64,000 nucleotides of DNA from Arabidopsis thaliana (lineage: Eukaryota; Streptophyta; Magnoliopsida; Brassicales; Brassicaceae): assembly GCF_000001735.4 (NCBI RefSeq), contig NC_003070.9, positions 11,092,001 to 11,156,000 of the forward strand. Reading direction: 5' to 3'. Every line of letters begins with the position of its first letter. Within the stretch, counting starts at the first letter, position 1. Positions 48,549-60,840 of the stretch are shown here, piece by piece. The translations under genes were made by a program, and so were the position numbers. The notes beneath the pieces are model-generated. The model worked only from the letters and a program-made list of their open reading frames with translations. It did no database searches and was not told where the DNA came from.

Positions 48549-48905
48549 ATGGGCTTACAAAACAAAAGCCCAAACCCAACTAGTGAGTTACATCGTGAGA
48601 TGAGACGGATTCACACCGGAAAAATCAGAGAGATTCCGATGAAATCTTGCGATCGGTTGGAGGAAGCGTTGTTGCAGTGCCACCGTCGGATGCCGGAAGG
48701 ACCGGCAAGGAGATCCGGTTGCAGACATTTGAACAAGGCGTTTGCGGAGTGCGTGGTGGCGGAGGCTTGTCCGGAGGAATCAGAGGCGGTGAGGTCTCTT
48801 TGCTCTAGCGGCGGAACAAGCCTTAAGCGTAAACAGTGCGAATACGCTCAGCTTTCACTTTCTCTCTGTCTCTCTCGCCATCAGCGAGAGTTTGAGCAGC
48901 GTTAG
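48549..48905 (+). CDS. Twin CX9C protein, Cmc1-like cytochrome c oxidase assembly factor
   Basis: An intronless gene of 118 aa. Cysteines at 34/44 and 58/68 form the twin CX9C motif (CDRLEEALLQC and CRHLNKAFAEC) of mitochondrial intermembrane-space proteins imported and oxidised by the Mia40 pathway. A further CX9C pair (97/107) follows, with two more cysteines at 74 and 85. The N-terminal part (REMRRIHTGKIREIPMKSC) is basic and not a classic presequence, as usual for this class. I recall it as At1g31175, annotated Cmc1-like. A role in copper delivery or assembly of complex IV is family inference. Confidence 0.88.
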   Translation: MGLQNKSPNPTSELHREMRRIHTGKIREIPMKSCDRLEEALLQCHRRMPEGPARRSGCRHLNKAFAECVVAEACPEESEAVRSLCSSGGTSLKRKQCEYAQLSLSLCLSRHQREFEQR

Positions 48906-49349
48906 ATACGGTGGTTTTGTTGTTGTTGTCGGCGAAAGGTTATTTTGGATCTTGTGAGCTACGTAATTGGTAAAATTAGGGTTTTAAAATTCTGATTCTT
49001 TTTTCTGCATCTGTTGGAGATAGTAAGGATGGATATTTCTGGGAATTTGAATATGTTCATCATCAAATGGCAGAAGAATGATTTAAGGAAGGTTGTGAAT
49101 TTTTGTTGAATCTGTAGTAATCCTTTATATGGTTTTGGTATAATGAATTGTGTAATCAAGAATCCGTTATTCAGATTTCTATAAGCTGCTCTGAACTGAA
49201 GCAGGAGCCATTGTGGTGGAATCATTTCCTTTTGTTAGCTACTTTCAAGTTTTGGCAGCTGTTGTTGGATTCAGAAATAAGGCTGTTTCTGTTTTTGTGT
49301 AAGATGTTAGATTCAATGAGGTTTCGAGTGTGATCAATCAACAGCCTCA

Positions 49350-50468
49350 GGTCTATTGGTTACTACCAGAAGTTTTGGTTGTTTGTCTCAGCTTCAGCAT
49401 CTTGACTTGACGTTCAATCATCTGACTGGAACTTCATCTCGGTTCTTGTTCTCTTTGCCAAACATTAGTTACTTAGACTTTGCATCTAACAAGCTCAGTG
49501 GGAAGCTACAGCATAATCTGACCTGTGGAGGCAAACTTGGATTTGTCGAATAACAGATTAATTGGGACCCCTCCCCGTTTCTTTTCCATTATTGGCAGTC
49601 ATGATCAGCATCAAGAATTCGTAATCGAAGAGGCTGAAACTGAGGGAAAACAGTTCCAAGGAAGAAAGATTGGGATTTTGGTTGCTGTCCTTGGTGGAGA
49701 TGTATTTGTTCTTGTGTGTATAAACCGCTGCTCTTGCTGTTGTTCAAGAGAAAGGTCAGTGCCTCAAACTCGGCTTAAGGTTGTGACAGAGATAACTCAC
49801 ACACCAGTCTCTCCTCCGAAGTTCTTGCTAGTGCAAGTGAGTAACTTTGACTCAAATTGTAGACCTCCGCCTGGTGGCAATTGTCTTTCAGGAATTTAAT
49901 ATCCTTGTACGACTTCGTCTTGCAGGGTTAATCTCTCAAGCAGCAAAGCTAGGTGCACAAGGTGTGCCCTCATTCCGGTCATTTTCTTTTGAAGAGTTAA
50001 AGGAAGCCACAGACGATTTCGATTCATCACGTTTCTTAGCTTTGGAATTATGCAGGAAAATGGCTAAAACAGAGGGCGATGTGTACAACTTTGGATTCAT
50101 ACTTCTGGAATCTCTGATAGGACCAGTACCTACTACAAAAAGGAGAGGCCTATCTTCTCAACGAAATGGTATCATATAGGGTAAAGAAAAGAAGCAAATC
50201 TTCATCATTGTTAATAGCTGTTGCTGCAATGTTGTATTTGCAGACGTCATTTGGGAGCCAAGACTGTCGACAGAAAATAGGAAGTCCAACGGTCCTAACA
50301 ACAAGCTCGCAGGAGTCTTTACCCAATTGCCATCTCAATCGCCAATAAATGTGTTTTGCTTGAACCTTCTGCAAGACTTCCTTTAAAGATGTTCTCTGGA
50401 ACTTACCATATGCAGCTCAAATGCAGTCTGCCGCAGACGCTGAACGCAAATCTGATAAGTCGTCGTGA
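49350..50468 (+). pseudogene. LRR receptor-like kinase pseudogene
   Basis: Pieces of one protein appear in order in changing frames. Leucine-rich repeats: LQHLDLTFNHLTG, LPNISYLDFASNKLSGKL and LDLSNNRLIGTPPRF. A membrane/juxtamembrane region: QFQGRKIGILVAVLGG, CSRERSVPQTRLKVVTE and LISQAAKLGAQGVPSFRSF. The start of a kinase-like domain: FSFEELKEATDDFDSSRFL. Then, after a jump over most of the kinase, DVYNFGFILLESL, and finally LLEPSARLPFKDVLWNL and AQMQSAADAERKSD. The order resembles the inactive LRR kinases of the At1g14390/At3g03770 group. Most of the kinase core, including catalytic loops, is missing and several frameshifts are needed. It is non-functional. Confidence 0.8.
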
Positions 50469-50842
50469 ATCCAAAGGCTAACCTGATGATTGATAGTTGT
50501 TTTCGGATTTATAAATGTTATGTTTTATAAGTTTGGTTTTTCAGTAGAAAAATGTAATACTCTAGCGGCTAAAAAACATAGTTTCTTGTCTCTCTTGAAA
50601 CTTTATTCGTTTAACAAATATTGATTGAAGAAGATGTTGAGTTTTGTAGTTGGCGAGAACTTCTCAATCTTCAAGAACAAGGTACTGAGGCAGGAGACTT
50701 GTCAAATGTTCTTGGAGAATTTTGTCTTTGAATTGCAGAATCGATCCCAAATATTTTATTATTATAAAAGCTACAAGAATACAGTTTCTAATACATGTAT
50801 TAGCAAAAAAGTAACAGTAAAACCAAGGGCTACACACTTTTC

Positions 50843-52617
<1,775 letters not shown>

Positions 52618-52860
52618 CTTTTTTTCGAGTTTAGGGCACCACCATCGGCAAAAACTAACCATTTGAGTATACTACAGAGACCGGTTATCTCTGGTTATTT
52701 GTTAACCTGATTTTGGTTCAATGTTCTCATTAATTTCAATTTTAAGTTCTATCAGCTTTTTGGACTCTCTCATGTCCACCATCCGTTCACTTGGCCGCGT
52801 TCATATAAACCAAAAACCGAACAACAACAAAAATTCGAAAATTCTCCGGCGACACCAACA
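52618..52860. promoter_or_regulatory. Bidirectional promoter between IMD3 and IMPL1
   Basis: Two divergent start codons are 243 bp apart and both leaders must fit in this space. I see no strong TATA box. The region includes repeated GGTTA/AACC words. Confidence 0.6.
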
Positions 52861-54800
52861 ATGGGAAGGTCTCTAATATTCTCTGGAAACATGTCATTGA
52901 GAATCTCTCACTTACCCAGATCATCTCTTCCGCTGCAAAACCCAATTTCAGGCCGGACAGTGAACAGAACTTTCCGATATCGGTGTACGAGGATTTTGTC
53001 TAATAGCTTCAAGTCCACAACGAGACTTCAAACCAAAGCTGTTCTGTCTGAGGTTTCTGATCAGACGCGATATCCCAGAATCGGCGCTAAAACCACCGGA
53101 ACTATATCTCCGGCACACCTCCTTGAAGTCGTTGAACTCGCCGCTAAAACCGGCGCTGAGGTTCGAAATTTCATGTCTGTAGAATACAATATCTGAATTT
53201 ATGTTTATTGGAAACAAAAACTCTTGATGAGACTTGAAATTGTGTTCAATGGTACTAGAATCAAGTTCTTGGGTTCGTAGGGCACAACTGCACAAGGAGA
53301 ATAATAACAAAACTAACTTGAATTGAATCATCTGGTTTGTTAGGTGGTTATGGAAGCTGTAAATAAGCCAAGGAATATTACTTATAAAGGTCTCAGTGAC
53401 TTAGTAACTGAGTAAGGACTTCTTCACCTTTTAAAATTGTTAGCTTGAGGTTTTAACTATGTTCATGTTGACTTGATTGGTTGAAGCTATTAAAGTTTTA
53501 GTACTTTTGATGAATTTGCAGTACTGATAAAGCAAGCGAGGCTGCTATTTTGGAAGTAGTGAAGAAGAATTTTAGTGATCATCTTATTCTTGGTGAAGAA
53601 GGAGGTATCATCGGCGATTCGTCTTCTGATTACCTCTGGTGCATTGATCCTCTAGGTTTAGCTCTCTTTACAAATCTCATTGCTTTCTTTTCATGTGTTT
53701 GTGTGGAATCTCTGAGATTTTTAGTATTAGTCTCTTAATTCCTTTATGCATAGATGGAACTACAAATTTTGCTCATGGATATCCCAGTTTTGCTGTTTCC
53801 GTCGGTGTTCTGTATCGTGGAAATCCCGCCGCTGCTTCTGTGGTAAATCCAATATATACTTGCACAAACCAGCTAATGCTTGTTAGTTCCTATTTGCTGA
53901 TTCTTTGGTCAGTAGGATTAACAACAAAATCTCATCATGCAGGTAGAGTTTGTCGGTGGTCCGATGTGCTGGAACACTCGAACCTTTTCTGCAACTGCAG
54001 GTACTATGTGACAAGCTTATGTTTGGCTATATATCTAAATTTTGTCTAACTAGTTCACTTCTTAGGTGGTGGAGCATTGTGTAACGGGCAAAAAATTCAT
54101 GTCAGTAAGACCGATGCTGTAAGTAACTTATCAAGAATCCAATTTTAAGTTTCGACATGGTGTGTTCAATGGTTTTGGTTTATTAGATATTTATTCGGGT
54201 TTGAATGAAGGTGGAGAGAGCACTTCTTATCACAGGGTTTGGTTATGAACATGATGATGCATGGAGCACTAACATGGAACTGTTCAAAGAGTTTACTGAT
54301 GTGAGTCGGGGAGTGCGAAGACTCGGTGCTGCTGCAGTTGACATGTGTCATGTTGCACTTGGGATTGCGGAATCATATTGGGAGTACCGTTTAAAGCCAT
54401 GGGACATGGCTGCTGGTGTTCTTGTAGTCTTCTTCATCCTTCTTGTTGTTTTTTTCTTACTAAAGTACTTAAGTTGTAGAGCTTAATCCATGTCAGAAAA
54501 TGGACACAGATAGTTGAGGAAGCTGGAGGAGCTGTGACTCGGATGGACGGAGGGAAGTTTTCTGTGTTTGATAGGTCTGTTTTGGTCTCCAACGGCGTTC
54601 TTCACCCCAAGGTTTCATGAACTGTTCATACTTTTATCAATGCTTTTAATCTGTTGTGCTTAGAGATCAGGTCTCACATATTTTTTGTTTAATCGGTGTA
54701 GCTTCTGGAAAGAATTGCACCCGCAACTGAGAATTTGAAGTCGAAAGGAATCGATTTCTCGTTATGGTTCAAACCGGAAGATTATCATACAGAGCTTTAA
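52861..54800 (+). CDS. IMPL1: Inositol monophosphatase-like 1 (IMPL1), chloroplast
   Basis: Nine exons: 52861-53160, 53344-53411, 53522-53655, 53754-53842, 53943-54000, 54066-54118, 54211-54423, 54510-54611 and 54702-54800, giving 371 aa. Residues 1-75 are Ser/Arg-rich and read as a plastid transit peptide. Inositol-monophosphatase motifs are present: the GEEGG metal ligand region, DPLDGTTNFAHGYP (three metal ligands) and WDMAAG. The family dephosphorylates inositol phosphates or other sugar phosphates with Mg2+. Which substrate this plastid form prefers cannot be read from sequence. Its 3' end converges with PP2-A9, 122 bp away. Confidence 0.95.
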
Positions 54801-54922
54801 GACTTGTTCAAGAAAGGTATATAAGATTACATTGTTATGATCTAAAGCTCTTATATTTGAACTGAAACGAGGTATAAGATTTGCGTTCGGATTATGAAAA
54901 TCAATAATGATCATATTCCCCC

Positions 54923-55678
54923 TTACACTTCTTGAACAAAGGCTTCGTGGATCAACAGACCTGTCTTCCATCGTCCAGTCCACACCTCATACAGACCAAA
55001 CTGAAGCTTAGTATCTTGGTTAAGCGCTGTGGGACTAACCAAGATTTCAAACAGGCCATCGGACTCGTCAGGTATATTGACGGGTTCTGATCCACCTTTC
55101 AGTATACCAAAGTTCTGGCTAACGGATTTGATTCTTTTCCACACTGTCTTGCCTTTCTTCCCGATTTTAGCAGACATGAAAACAGGGGCTTTGTCCCAAC
55201 CGGTCGCATCCGGTTTAAACGAGATTTTAAAACCGATTCGATATGTTTTCCCGGGTTCAATCTTGTCGAATGAACCGGTTACTTCTAACCAACTCACCAT
55301 CTTCAGCTCAGCAGGCATCCTAAAACCAACAATCAAATGAATCAGTTTAAGATTTTTGGTATCAGTAAACCAAAGTTGGGTTTATCGGTTAAGTCGGAAT
55401 GAATCGGATGATACCTTGGTTCTTTAGGGATAACCCAATATCTCGAGTCACCTCCCCAAACAAAGTTAAGACCACTCGGTTGTGAAATCCATGCTTTTCT
55501 ATTGTTCTGCAGAATTTAACAAGGAAAATACAAAAGCAAGATAAAACATTTTTAATCAAAGTTTGGTGATTTCATTTAAAAAGATGTTGCAAATTATCTT
55601 CAATAGCAAAGAAAAGAAACTCACATCTTGTTCCATTTTGGAGTCTGCCTTATGATGCGAACTCTTTTGTGAAGACAT
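54923..55678 (-). CDS. PP2-A9: Phloem protein 2-like A9 (PP2-A9)
   Basis: Three exons: 55678-55625, 55506-55415 and 55319-54923, giving 180 aa. A short hydrophilic N-terminus (MSSQKSSHHKADSKMEQD) precedes the PP2 domain. Hallmarks are WGGDSRYWVIP, the VSWLEVTGSFD region, TYRIGFKISFKPDATGWD and GLYEVWTGRWKTGLLIHE. PP2 proteins are phloem-associated, lectin-like proteins that can bind GlcNAc glycans; whether this small member binds carbohydrate is unknown. It has no F-box, TIR or other extra domain and no signal peptide, so it is probably cytosolic. Confidence 0.95.
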
Positions 55679-56085
55679 TTCTTGATTTGCCTTTTTTACA
55701 GTAGAGAAATAACAAAACCATATCTCTCGAAATGAGCTTTATGTAGAGTATTTATTTTCTCATGTCAAAAATTCAAAGTAAGATTGTGACAGAAGAAGGA
55801 AAAATAAGTAATTTACACAAAATCCTGACTTTTCTTTCGTTGGAGGGACAAAGTTAATAAAAATGCTTCAACGGCCAACGAGAGGGAAAGCATATATCCA
55901 CAACTTGTTGGTCTTAATGTGAATAAAGAATCTGAGAATCAAACAGAGCAATTAAATGACATAAATTTTCTTCAAGTGCCAAGCTTATTCTTTCCTTCTC
56001 TTTTTTCCATTTTCTTTTGGACTCATAATCATTTTACTCATTTACTCAAGTTGTATCTCTTTTATAATAATCTCATTATTCACTC
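55679..56085. other. Intergenic region, PP2-A9 promoter
   Basis: AT-rich sequence upstream of PP2-A9. No gene is seen. It ends at the target duplication of the copia element. Confidence 0.5.
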
Positions 56086-56090
56086 ATTGC

Positions 56091-56386
56091 TGAAACGATT
56101 AGAGAAAGTTTCAAGCTTTTGGTAAAAAAATCGTTTCTTTCTCAATAATTACATTAGGGTTTTACACTACTCTTTTATAGACATTGTAGAAGGAGCTAGA
56201 TATGGAACAGTCTAGAATATGGCAGATGCTGTGTAGCTGGCTATGGTGAGTCATCAGGCAAAACGCCCCTCCTCTGTACGATCGTTGCTCTGTTTTGAGC
56301 TGGAGTCTATTTTGTCTTCTTCTATTTGACTGGGCTGAGATGGGCCTTTTGTTGTTGTTGGGCCGGTTACTTGTTTGTTGCTCACA
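56091..56386 (-). repeat. Copia 3' LTR
   Basis: 296 bp. Differs from the other LTR only in GGAGCTAG versus GGAGGTAG, by eye. In the minus orientation it begins TGTGAGCAAC and ends GTTTCA. Confidence 0.95.
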
Positions 56387-59300
56387 CTCCCCCTCAAACT
56401 TGGAGTGGGTGAACCAGACACACCAAGTTTGCTCCTGAGATCAACAAATGCTCGGCGTGGAAGTGACTTTGTAAACACGTCAGCTAATTGAAAGGTAGCT
56501 GAAATGTGTTGTGTTTCGATCAGACCGAGTGCGACCTGCTCCCTGATGTAGTGATAATCGGTATCAAAATGTTTTGAACGATTGTGGAGAGCCGGATTTG
56601 CAGATAGGTACACTGCGGAGAGGTTATCACAGTAAACTTGTGTAGGAAGATATTGGGGAATGCCGAGATCTCGCAGTAAGAAAGAGATCCAAGTAATTTC
56701 TCGTGCTGCATAGGTTAGAGCTCTGTATTCTGCTGCGGTAGAGGAATTAGACACTGTAGGTTGTCGTTTTGCCGACCAAGAGATCAAGTTGGAGCCTAAC
56801 AAGATGCAGAATCCAGTAGTAGACCTTCTAGTATTCTTGCAGCCCGCATGATCGCTATCACTGTAGGCAGAAAGAGTAAGAGTAGAGTTCCTTTTTATTG
56901 GCAAACCCATTCCAATTGTCCCTTTGATGTACCGTAGTATCCGTTTGAGCAGTCCGAAGTCAGAGGTTGTAGGGGAGTGCATTCTCTGACAAATAAAATT
57001 GACAGCAAACTGAATGTCTGGACGTGTGATGGTAAGATACTGCAGTTTTCCCGCAAGGCTTCGAAAATAGGTTGGTTCTGCAAATAGCTCAGAATTGAGG
57101 TTGTCCAATTGTTGTGGTAGAGGAGTTGGCATGGGGTTGCAATCACTCATTCCTGCCTGTTGTAAAATGTCTGTCGCATAAGCCGTCTGATGTAGAAAGA
57201 GACCATTAGCATAATCTTCAATTTGAATACCCAAGAAATAGCGAGGTGGACCAAGATCCTTCATAGAAAACCGATTCTTGAGAGCTTGTAGAAGATCTTC
57301 TAAGAGAGATTGATCACTGCCAGTCAACAAAATGTCGTCAACATATAACAGTAAATAGAGTATTTTTCCATCTTGATGACACACAAATAATGAGGGGTCC
57401 GATTTACTGCAGACAAATCCATAATCAAGAAGAAAGTTGCTGAAAGTATCAAACCATGCCCGTGGCGCTTGTTTCAAACCGTAGATGGCTTTCGTGAGAC
57501 GACAGACATGAGTGGGTTTCTGAGGATCAATAAAACCTGAGGGTTGGTACATGAAGACCGGTTCTTGCAGCTCACCGTGTAAGAAGGCATTGGAGACATC
57601 AAGCTGCTTAATAGGCCAACCTTTTGATGTTGAGACATCAAGAACAAGACGAATTGTTGCTGTCCGAACCACAGGACTGAACGTTTCTAGATAGTCCACC
57701 CCTTCCTCTTGATCGAAGCCCTTAGCCACTAGACGAGCTTTCAGTTTATCGATTGAGCCATCCGGGTGAAGTTTGGTTTTAAAAACCCACTTGGAGCTTA
57801 GAATATTCATATCATCAGTTGGAGGAACCAACGACCATGTATGCAACATATGGACCCGGTTAATCTCCTCATGTACTGCTTCATTCCAACCAGGATGCTT
57901 CATAGCGGATGCAAGGGTTTTTGGTTCAGCAGTATTCATTCGAGAGGTGATGAGAGCATACCTCGTGTTTGGCTTTTGAATTCCTGCCTTTGATCTTGTG
58001 GTCATTGCATGAGAATTGATTACTTGTTCTTGATTTGCAGCAATCTCTTCTGCTACTGGATTCACTTCTTCATCACTTCCTTCATTATTAGAGGTAGGTT
58101 CAGGATCTGTCAGTTGTTCTGTAACTTGAGATCCTGCATATGTATTAAGATCAATCGGTTTAGAAAACAATTGGACTGGAGCTGCAGGTACTGAAATCTC
58201 ACTGATCTTGTTATGTTGCCAAGCTTGAAGAAGAGGTGTTGAGTACTGAGGGACTAGAGATTGATACTTTTCCTTGAATGGTAGTTCAGACTCATTGAAG
58301 ATAACATTTCTTGAGATATAGACCTTGCCTGTTGGAGGGTAAAAACAGCGATATCCCTTATATTGGCTGTTATATCCAAGGAACACACATTGCAAGGAGC
58401 GCGGATCGAATTTGTTTTGAGCGAGAGGTCTGAGACAAGGATAACATGCTGAACCAAACACACGGAGAGATGAATAGTCTGGCTTTTCCCCAAATAACGC
58501 TTCATATGGACTCAAATTCTTCAAGACAGAGGATGGTAAGCGATTAATGATGTAATTGGCAGTGAAGAAGGATTCTACCCAAAACTTCTGAGGTGTATGA
58601 CTATGAAAGAGCATAGACAATCCAAGCTCCACAAGATGTCTATGTTTTCGTTCGGCCAATCCGTTTTGCTGTGGGGTATAGGGGCATGAGATTCGATGAT
58701 GGATGCCATGCTCACTGAGATGTGTTTTTAACTTGTTGCTCACAAACTCTCCTCCTCCATCACTCTGAAATACTTTGATCTTAGTGTTTAGCTGGTTCTC
58801 TACCAACTTCTGAAACGAAATAAAAACTGAGAGAAATTCTGACTTGTTGTGCAAAGGATAGAACCAAGAGTATCTTGAATAATCATCAACAAAAATAGCA
58901 TAATATTTGAGGCCTTGGTTGGATACAACTGGAGAAGGACCCCATAAATCACAATGAATCCGATCTAGAGGATGTAAAACACGAGAATCTGAAATTAAAA
59001 ATGGTAGTCTTGAACTTTTCCCCATCTGGCAAGGTTCACAAACTGGAGATGTTCTGCTCTTATTTATCTGAATCGCCTTGCTGTTTTGAAGGTGCTGGAG
59101 AGCCTTAGAATTTGCGTGTCCAAGTCGGTGATGCCATACTTCCTCTGTTGCTGCACACTGACGGTTTGAATAAAGAGCCACAAACTCTTGATTCTCCAAC
59201 ACATAGAGCCCATTTCTACGAGGACCCGTGGTTACCACTTTCTGTGTTTGTAAATCGATTATGCAAACCTTATTAGCATCAAAGTAAACACCGCAAGGAT

Positions 59301-60501
59301 AGTCATCACACAACTTTGACACAGAGAGAAGAGATTTTTGTATATTTGGAACAACCAAGACTTCATTTAAAGGAATCTTACCATTTGAGGATTTGATAGT
59401 GGTAGATCCAGTGTGAGTAATCGGGAGATAAGTGCCATCGCCAACCAAGACAGCATCATCCCCTTCGTACTCTGTTGCAGACTGAAGTCCATTGGTCGAT
59501 GATGTTACGTGAGCCGTCGCAGCTGAGTCGGGATGCCATTCCTTGCCTGTATCATCTGAGACCCGGAGAGTAGAAAAAGCTTGTATTTCAGCCTGGTAAT
59601 TGTTATCAAACCGATTGTAACACTTGAGAGCAGTGTGACCAGTGCGACCACATATCTGACACACCGGTCTTGGACCTGAAACTTGTGGGGAGGATTGATG
59701 TTGGGAAAACCCTCGTCCACGAGTTGAGTAGCCTCCTCTGCCTTTATTTTGACCAGAACGTCCTCTTCCTTTTTGATTGGGGTTGTATTGAGGAGATCCA
59801 GACTCAGATCTTTCAATGTTGAAGGCAAGGTGAGGAGTAACAGATGCCGCTTCTTCATATGATTGTAGCTTACTGTCAAAGCCTTGAACTTCTGAGACAA
59901 CATCATTGAAAGTTGGAGTCGGAAGCTTGCTGAGAGAGCTTTGAATCACCGTGGTGATGGGGTCATAGTCACGACCAAGACCGTTAAGAAAACCAAAAAT
60001 TTTCATTGATTCATCGACTGGCTTGCCAATGGAGCTGAGAGCGTCGCAGATGGTCTTGAACTCTCGGCAGTAGACAGAGAAAGGCTTTTCCTTTTTGGAG
60101 AGAAGCTGGAGATTCTGACGAAGTGAGAACTCACGAGCAACACTGCTTTTGTTGAAGTTTTCAGCTAGAGACACCCAAATTTGACGAGAGGTGCTTAGAT
60201 TGTGAACATGACCAAGGACTTCTTCAGACAACGTGCCAAAGAGCCATGACCGAACTAACTGATCGGTACAGAACCAAGATTCATACAGAGGATTGGGTTC
60301 CTCGGAGGTGACTTCGCCATTGACGACAAGGCGAGACTGAGATGGTGCATTGACGGCGCCATTAACAAAACCTATGAGTTTTTGACTCGATAGGAGAGAC
60401 TCGAATTGAGTTTTCCACAAGAGGTAGTTACTGTCTGTGAGTTTGAGAGTAACAGAACTTGTAACATGAACATTATCTGGAAAAGGGTATGAGGTCGCCA
60501 T
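56254..60501 (-). CDS. Copia gag-pol polyprotein, intact
   Basis: A single 1,415-aa frame from ATG 60501 to a stop inside the 3' LTR. In order: gag (about 1-270) with an SRG/GRG-rich stretch and the zinc knuckle CQICGRTGHTALKC (about 281-294); protease with the motif DSAATAHVT (about 325), where the usual Gly after DS is Ala; integrase with the HH-CC region (WHHRLGHA..CEPCQMGK) and DDE blocks (CDLWGP, FQSDGGGEF, TPQQNGLAERKHRH); reverse transcriptase (KARLVAKGF, LDVSNAFLHGEL and catalytic YVDDILL); RNase H (YSDSDHAGC, STAAEYRALTYA, DNLSAVYLS). The PR-INT-RT-RH order defines copia. No stop or frameshift is seen. The frame extends past the polypurine tract into the LTR. Confidence 0.95.
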   Translation of the reverse strand: MATSYPFPDNVHVTSSVTLKLTDSNYLLWKTQFESLLSSQKLIGFVNGAVNAPSQSRLVVNGEVTSEEPNPLYESWFCTDQLVRSWLFGTLSEEVLGHVHNLSTSRQIWVSLAENFNKSSVAREFSLRQNLQLLSKKEKPFSVYCREFKTICDALSSIGKPVDESMKIFGFLNGLGRDYDPITTVIQSSLSKLPTPTFNDVVSEVQGFDSKLQSYEEAASVTPHLAFNIERSESGSPQYNPNQKGRGRSGQNKGRGGYSTRGRGFSQHQSSPQVSGPRPVCQICGRTGHTALKCYNRFDNNYQAEIQAFSTLRVSDDTGKEWHPDSAATAHVTSSTNGLQSATEYEGDDAVLVGDGTYLPITHTGSTTIKSSNGKIPLNEVLVVPNIQKSLLSVSKLCDDYPCGVYFDANKVCIIDLQTQKVVTTGPRRNGLYVLENQEFVALYSNRQCAATEEVWHHRLGHANSKALQHLQNSKAIQINKSRTSPVCEPCQMGKSSRLPFLISDSRVLHPLDRIHCDLWGPSPVVSNQGLKYYAIFVDDYSRYSWFYPLHNKSEFLSVFISFQKLVENQLNTKIKVFQSDGGGEFVSNKLKTHLSEHGIHHRISCPYTPQQNGLAERKHRHLVELGLSMLFHSHTPQKFWVESFFTANYIINRLPSSVLKNLSPYEALFGEKPDYSSLRVFGSACYPCLRPLAQNKFDPRSLQCVFLGYNSQYKGYRCFYPPTGKVYISRNVIFNESELPFKEKYQSLVPQYSTPLLQAWQHNKISEISVPAAPVQLFSKPIDLNTYAGSQVTEQLTDPEPTSNNEGSDEEVNPVAEEIAANQEQVINSHAMTTRSKAGIQKPNTRYALITSRMNTAEPKTLASAMKHPGWNEAVHEEINRVHMLHTWSLVPPTDDMNILSSKWVFKTKLHPDGSIDKLKARLVAKGFDQEEGVDYLETFSPVVRTATIRLVLDVSTSKGWPIKQLDVSNAFLHGELQEPVFMYQPSGFIDPQKPTHVCRLTKAIYGLKQAPRAWFDTFSNFLLDYGFVCSKSDPSLFVCHQDGKILYLLLYVDDILLTGSDQSLLEDLLQALKNRFSMKDLGPPRYFLGIQIEDYANGLFLHQTAYATDILQQAGMSDCNPMPTPLPQQLDNLNSELFAEPTYFRSLAGKLQYLTITRPDIQFAVNFICQRMHSPTTSDFGLLKRILRYIKGTIGMGLPIKRNSTLTLSAYSDSDHAGCKNTRRSTTGFCILLGSNLISWSAKRQPTVSNSSTAAEYRALTYAAREITWISFLLRDLGIPQYLPTQVYCDNLSAVYLSANPALHNRSKHFDTDYHYIREQVALGLIETQHISATFQLADVFTKSLPRRAFVDLRSKLGVSGSPTPSLRGSVSNKQVTGPTTTKGPSQPSQIEEDKIDSSSKQSNDRTEEGRFA
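56387..56395 (-). other. Polypurine tract
   Basis: GAGGGGGAG on the minus strand immediately precedes the 3' LTR, the expected primer site for plus-strand DNA synthesis. Confidence 0.85.
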
Positions 60502-60526
60502 TTGAAATACCTGTTAAGGCTACAAA

Positions 60527-60539
60527 GGCTCTGATACCA
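60527..60539 (-). other. Primer-binding site for initiator tRNA-Met
   Basis: Read on the minus strand, TGGTATCAGAGCC directly follows the 5' LTR. This is the usual complement to the 3' end of plant initiator tRNA-Met. Confidence 0.9.
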
Positions 60540-60835
60540 TGAAACGATTAGAGAAAGTTTCAAGCTTTTGGTAAAAAAATCGTTTCTTTCTCAATAATTA
60601 CATTAGGGTTTTACACTACTCTTTTATAGACATTGTAGAAGGAGGTAGATATGGAACAGTCTAGAATATGGCAGATGCTGTGTAGCTGGCTATGGTGAGT
60701 CATCAGGCAAAACGCCCCTCCTCTGTACGATCGTTGCTCTGTTTTGAGCTGGAGTCTATTTTGTCTTCTTCTATTTGACTGGGCTGAGATGGGCCTTTTG
60801 TTGTTGTTGGGCCGGTTACTTGTTTGTTGCTCACA
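60540..60835 (-). repeat. Copia 5' LTR
   Basis: 296 bp, on the upstream side of the minus-strand element. It drives transcription leftward. Confidence 0.95.
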
Positions 60836-60840
60836 ATTGC

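Larger units (their letters stand above)
56091..60835 (-). mobile_element. Complete Ty1/copia LTR retrotransposon
   Basis: A 4,745-bp element with two 296-bp LTRs (56091-56386 and 60540-60835) differing at one base by eye, TG..CA ends, a primer-binding site, a polypurine tract and one intact gag-pol frame. ATTGC flanks it on both sides (56086-56090 and 60836-60840). Near-identical LTRs and an open frame mark a recent insertion that may still be mobile. Confidence 0.96.
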
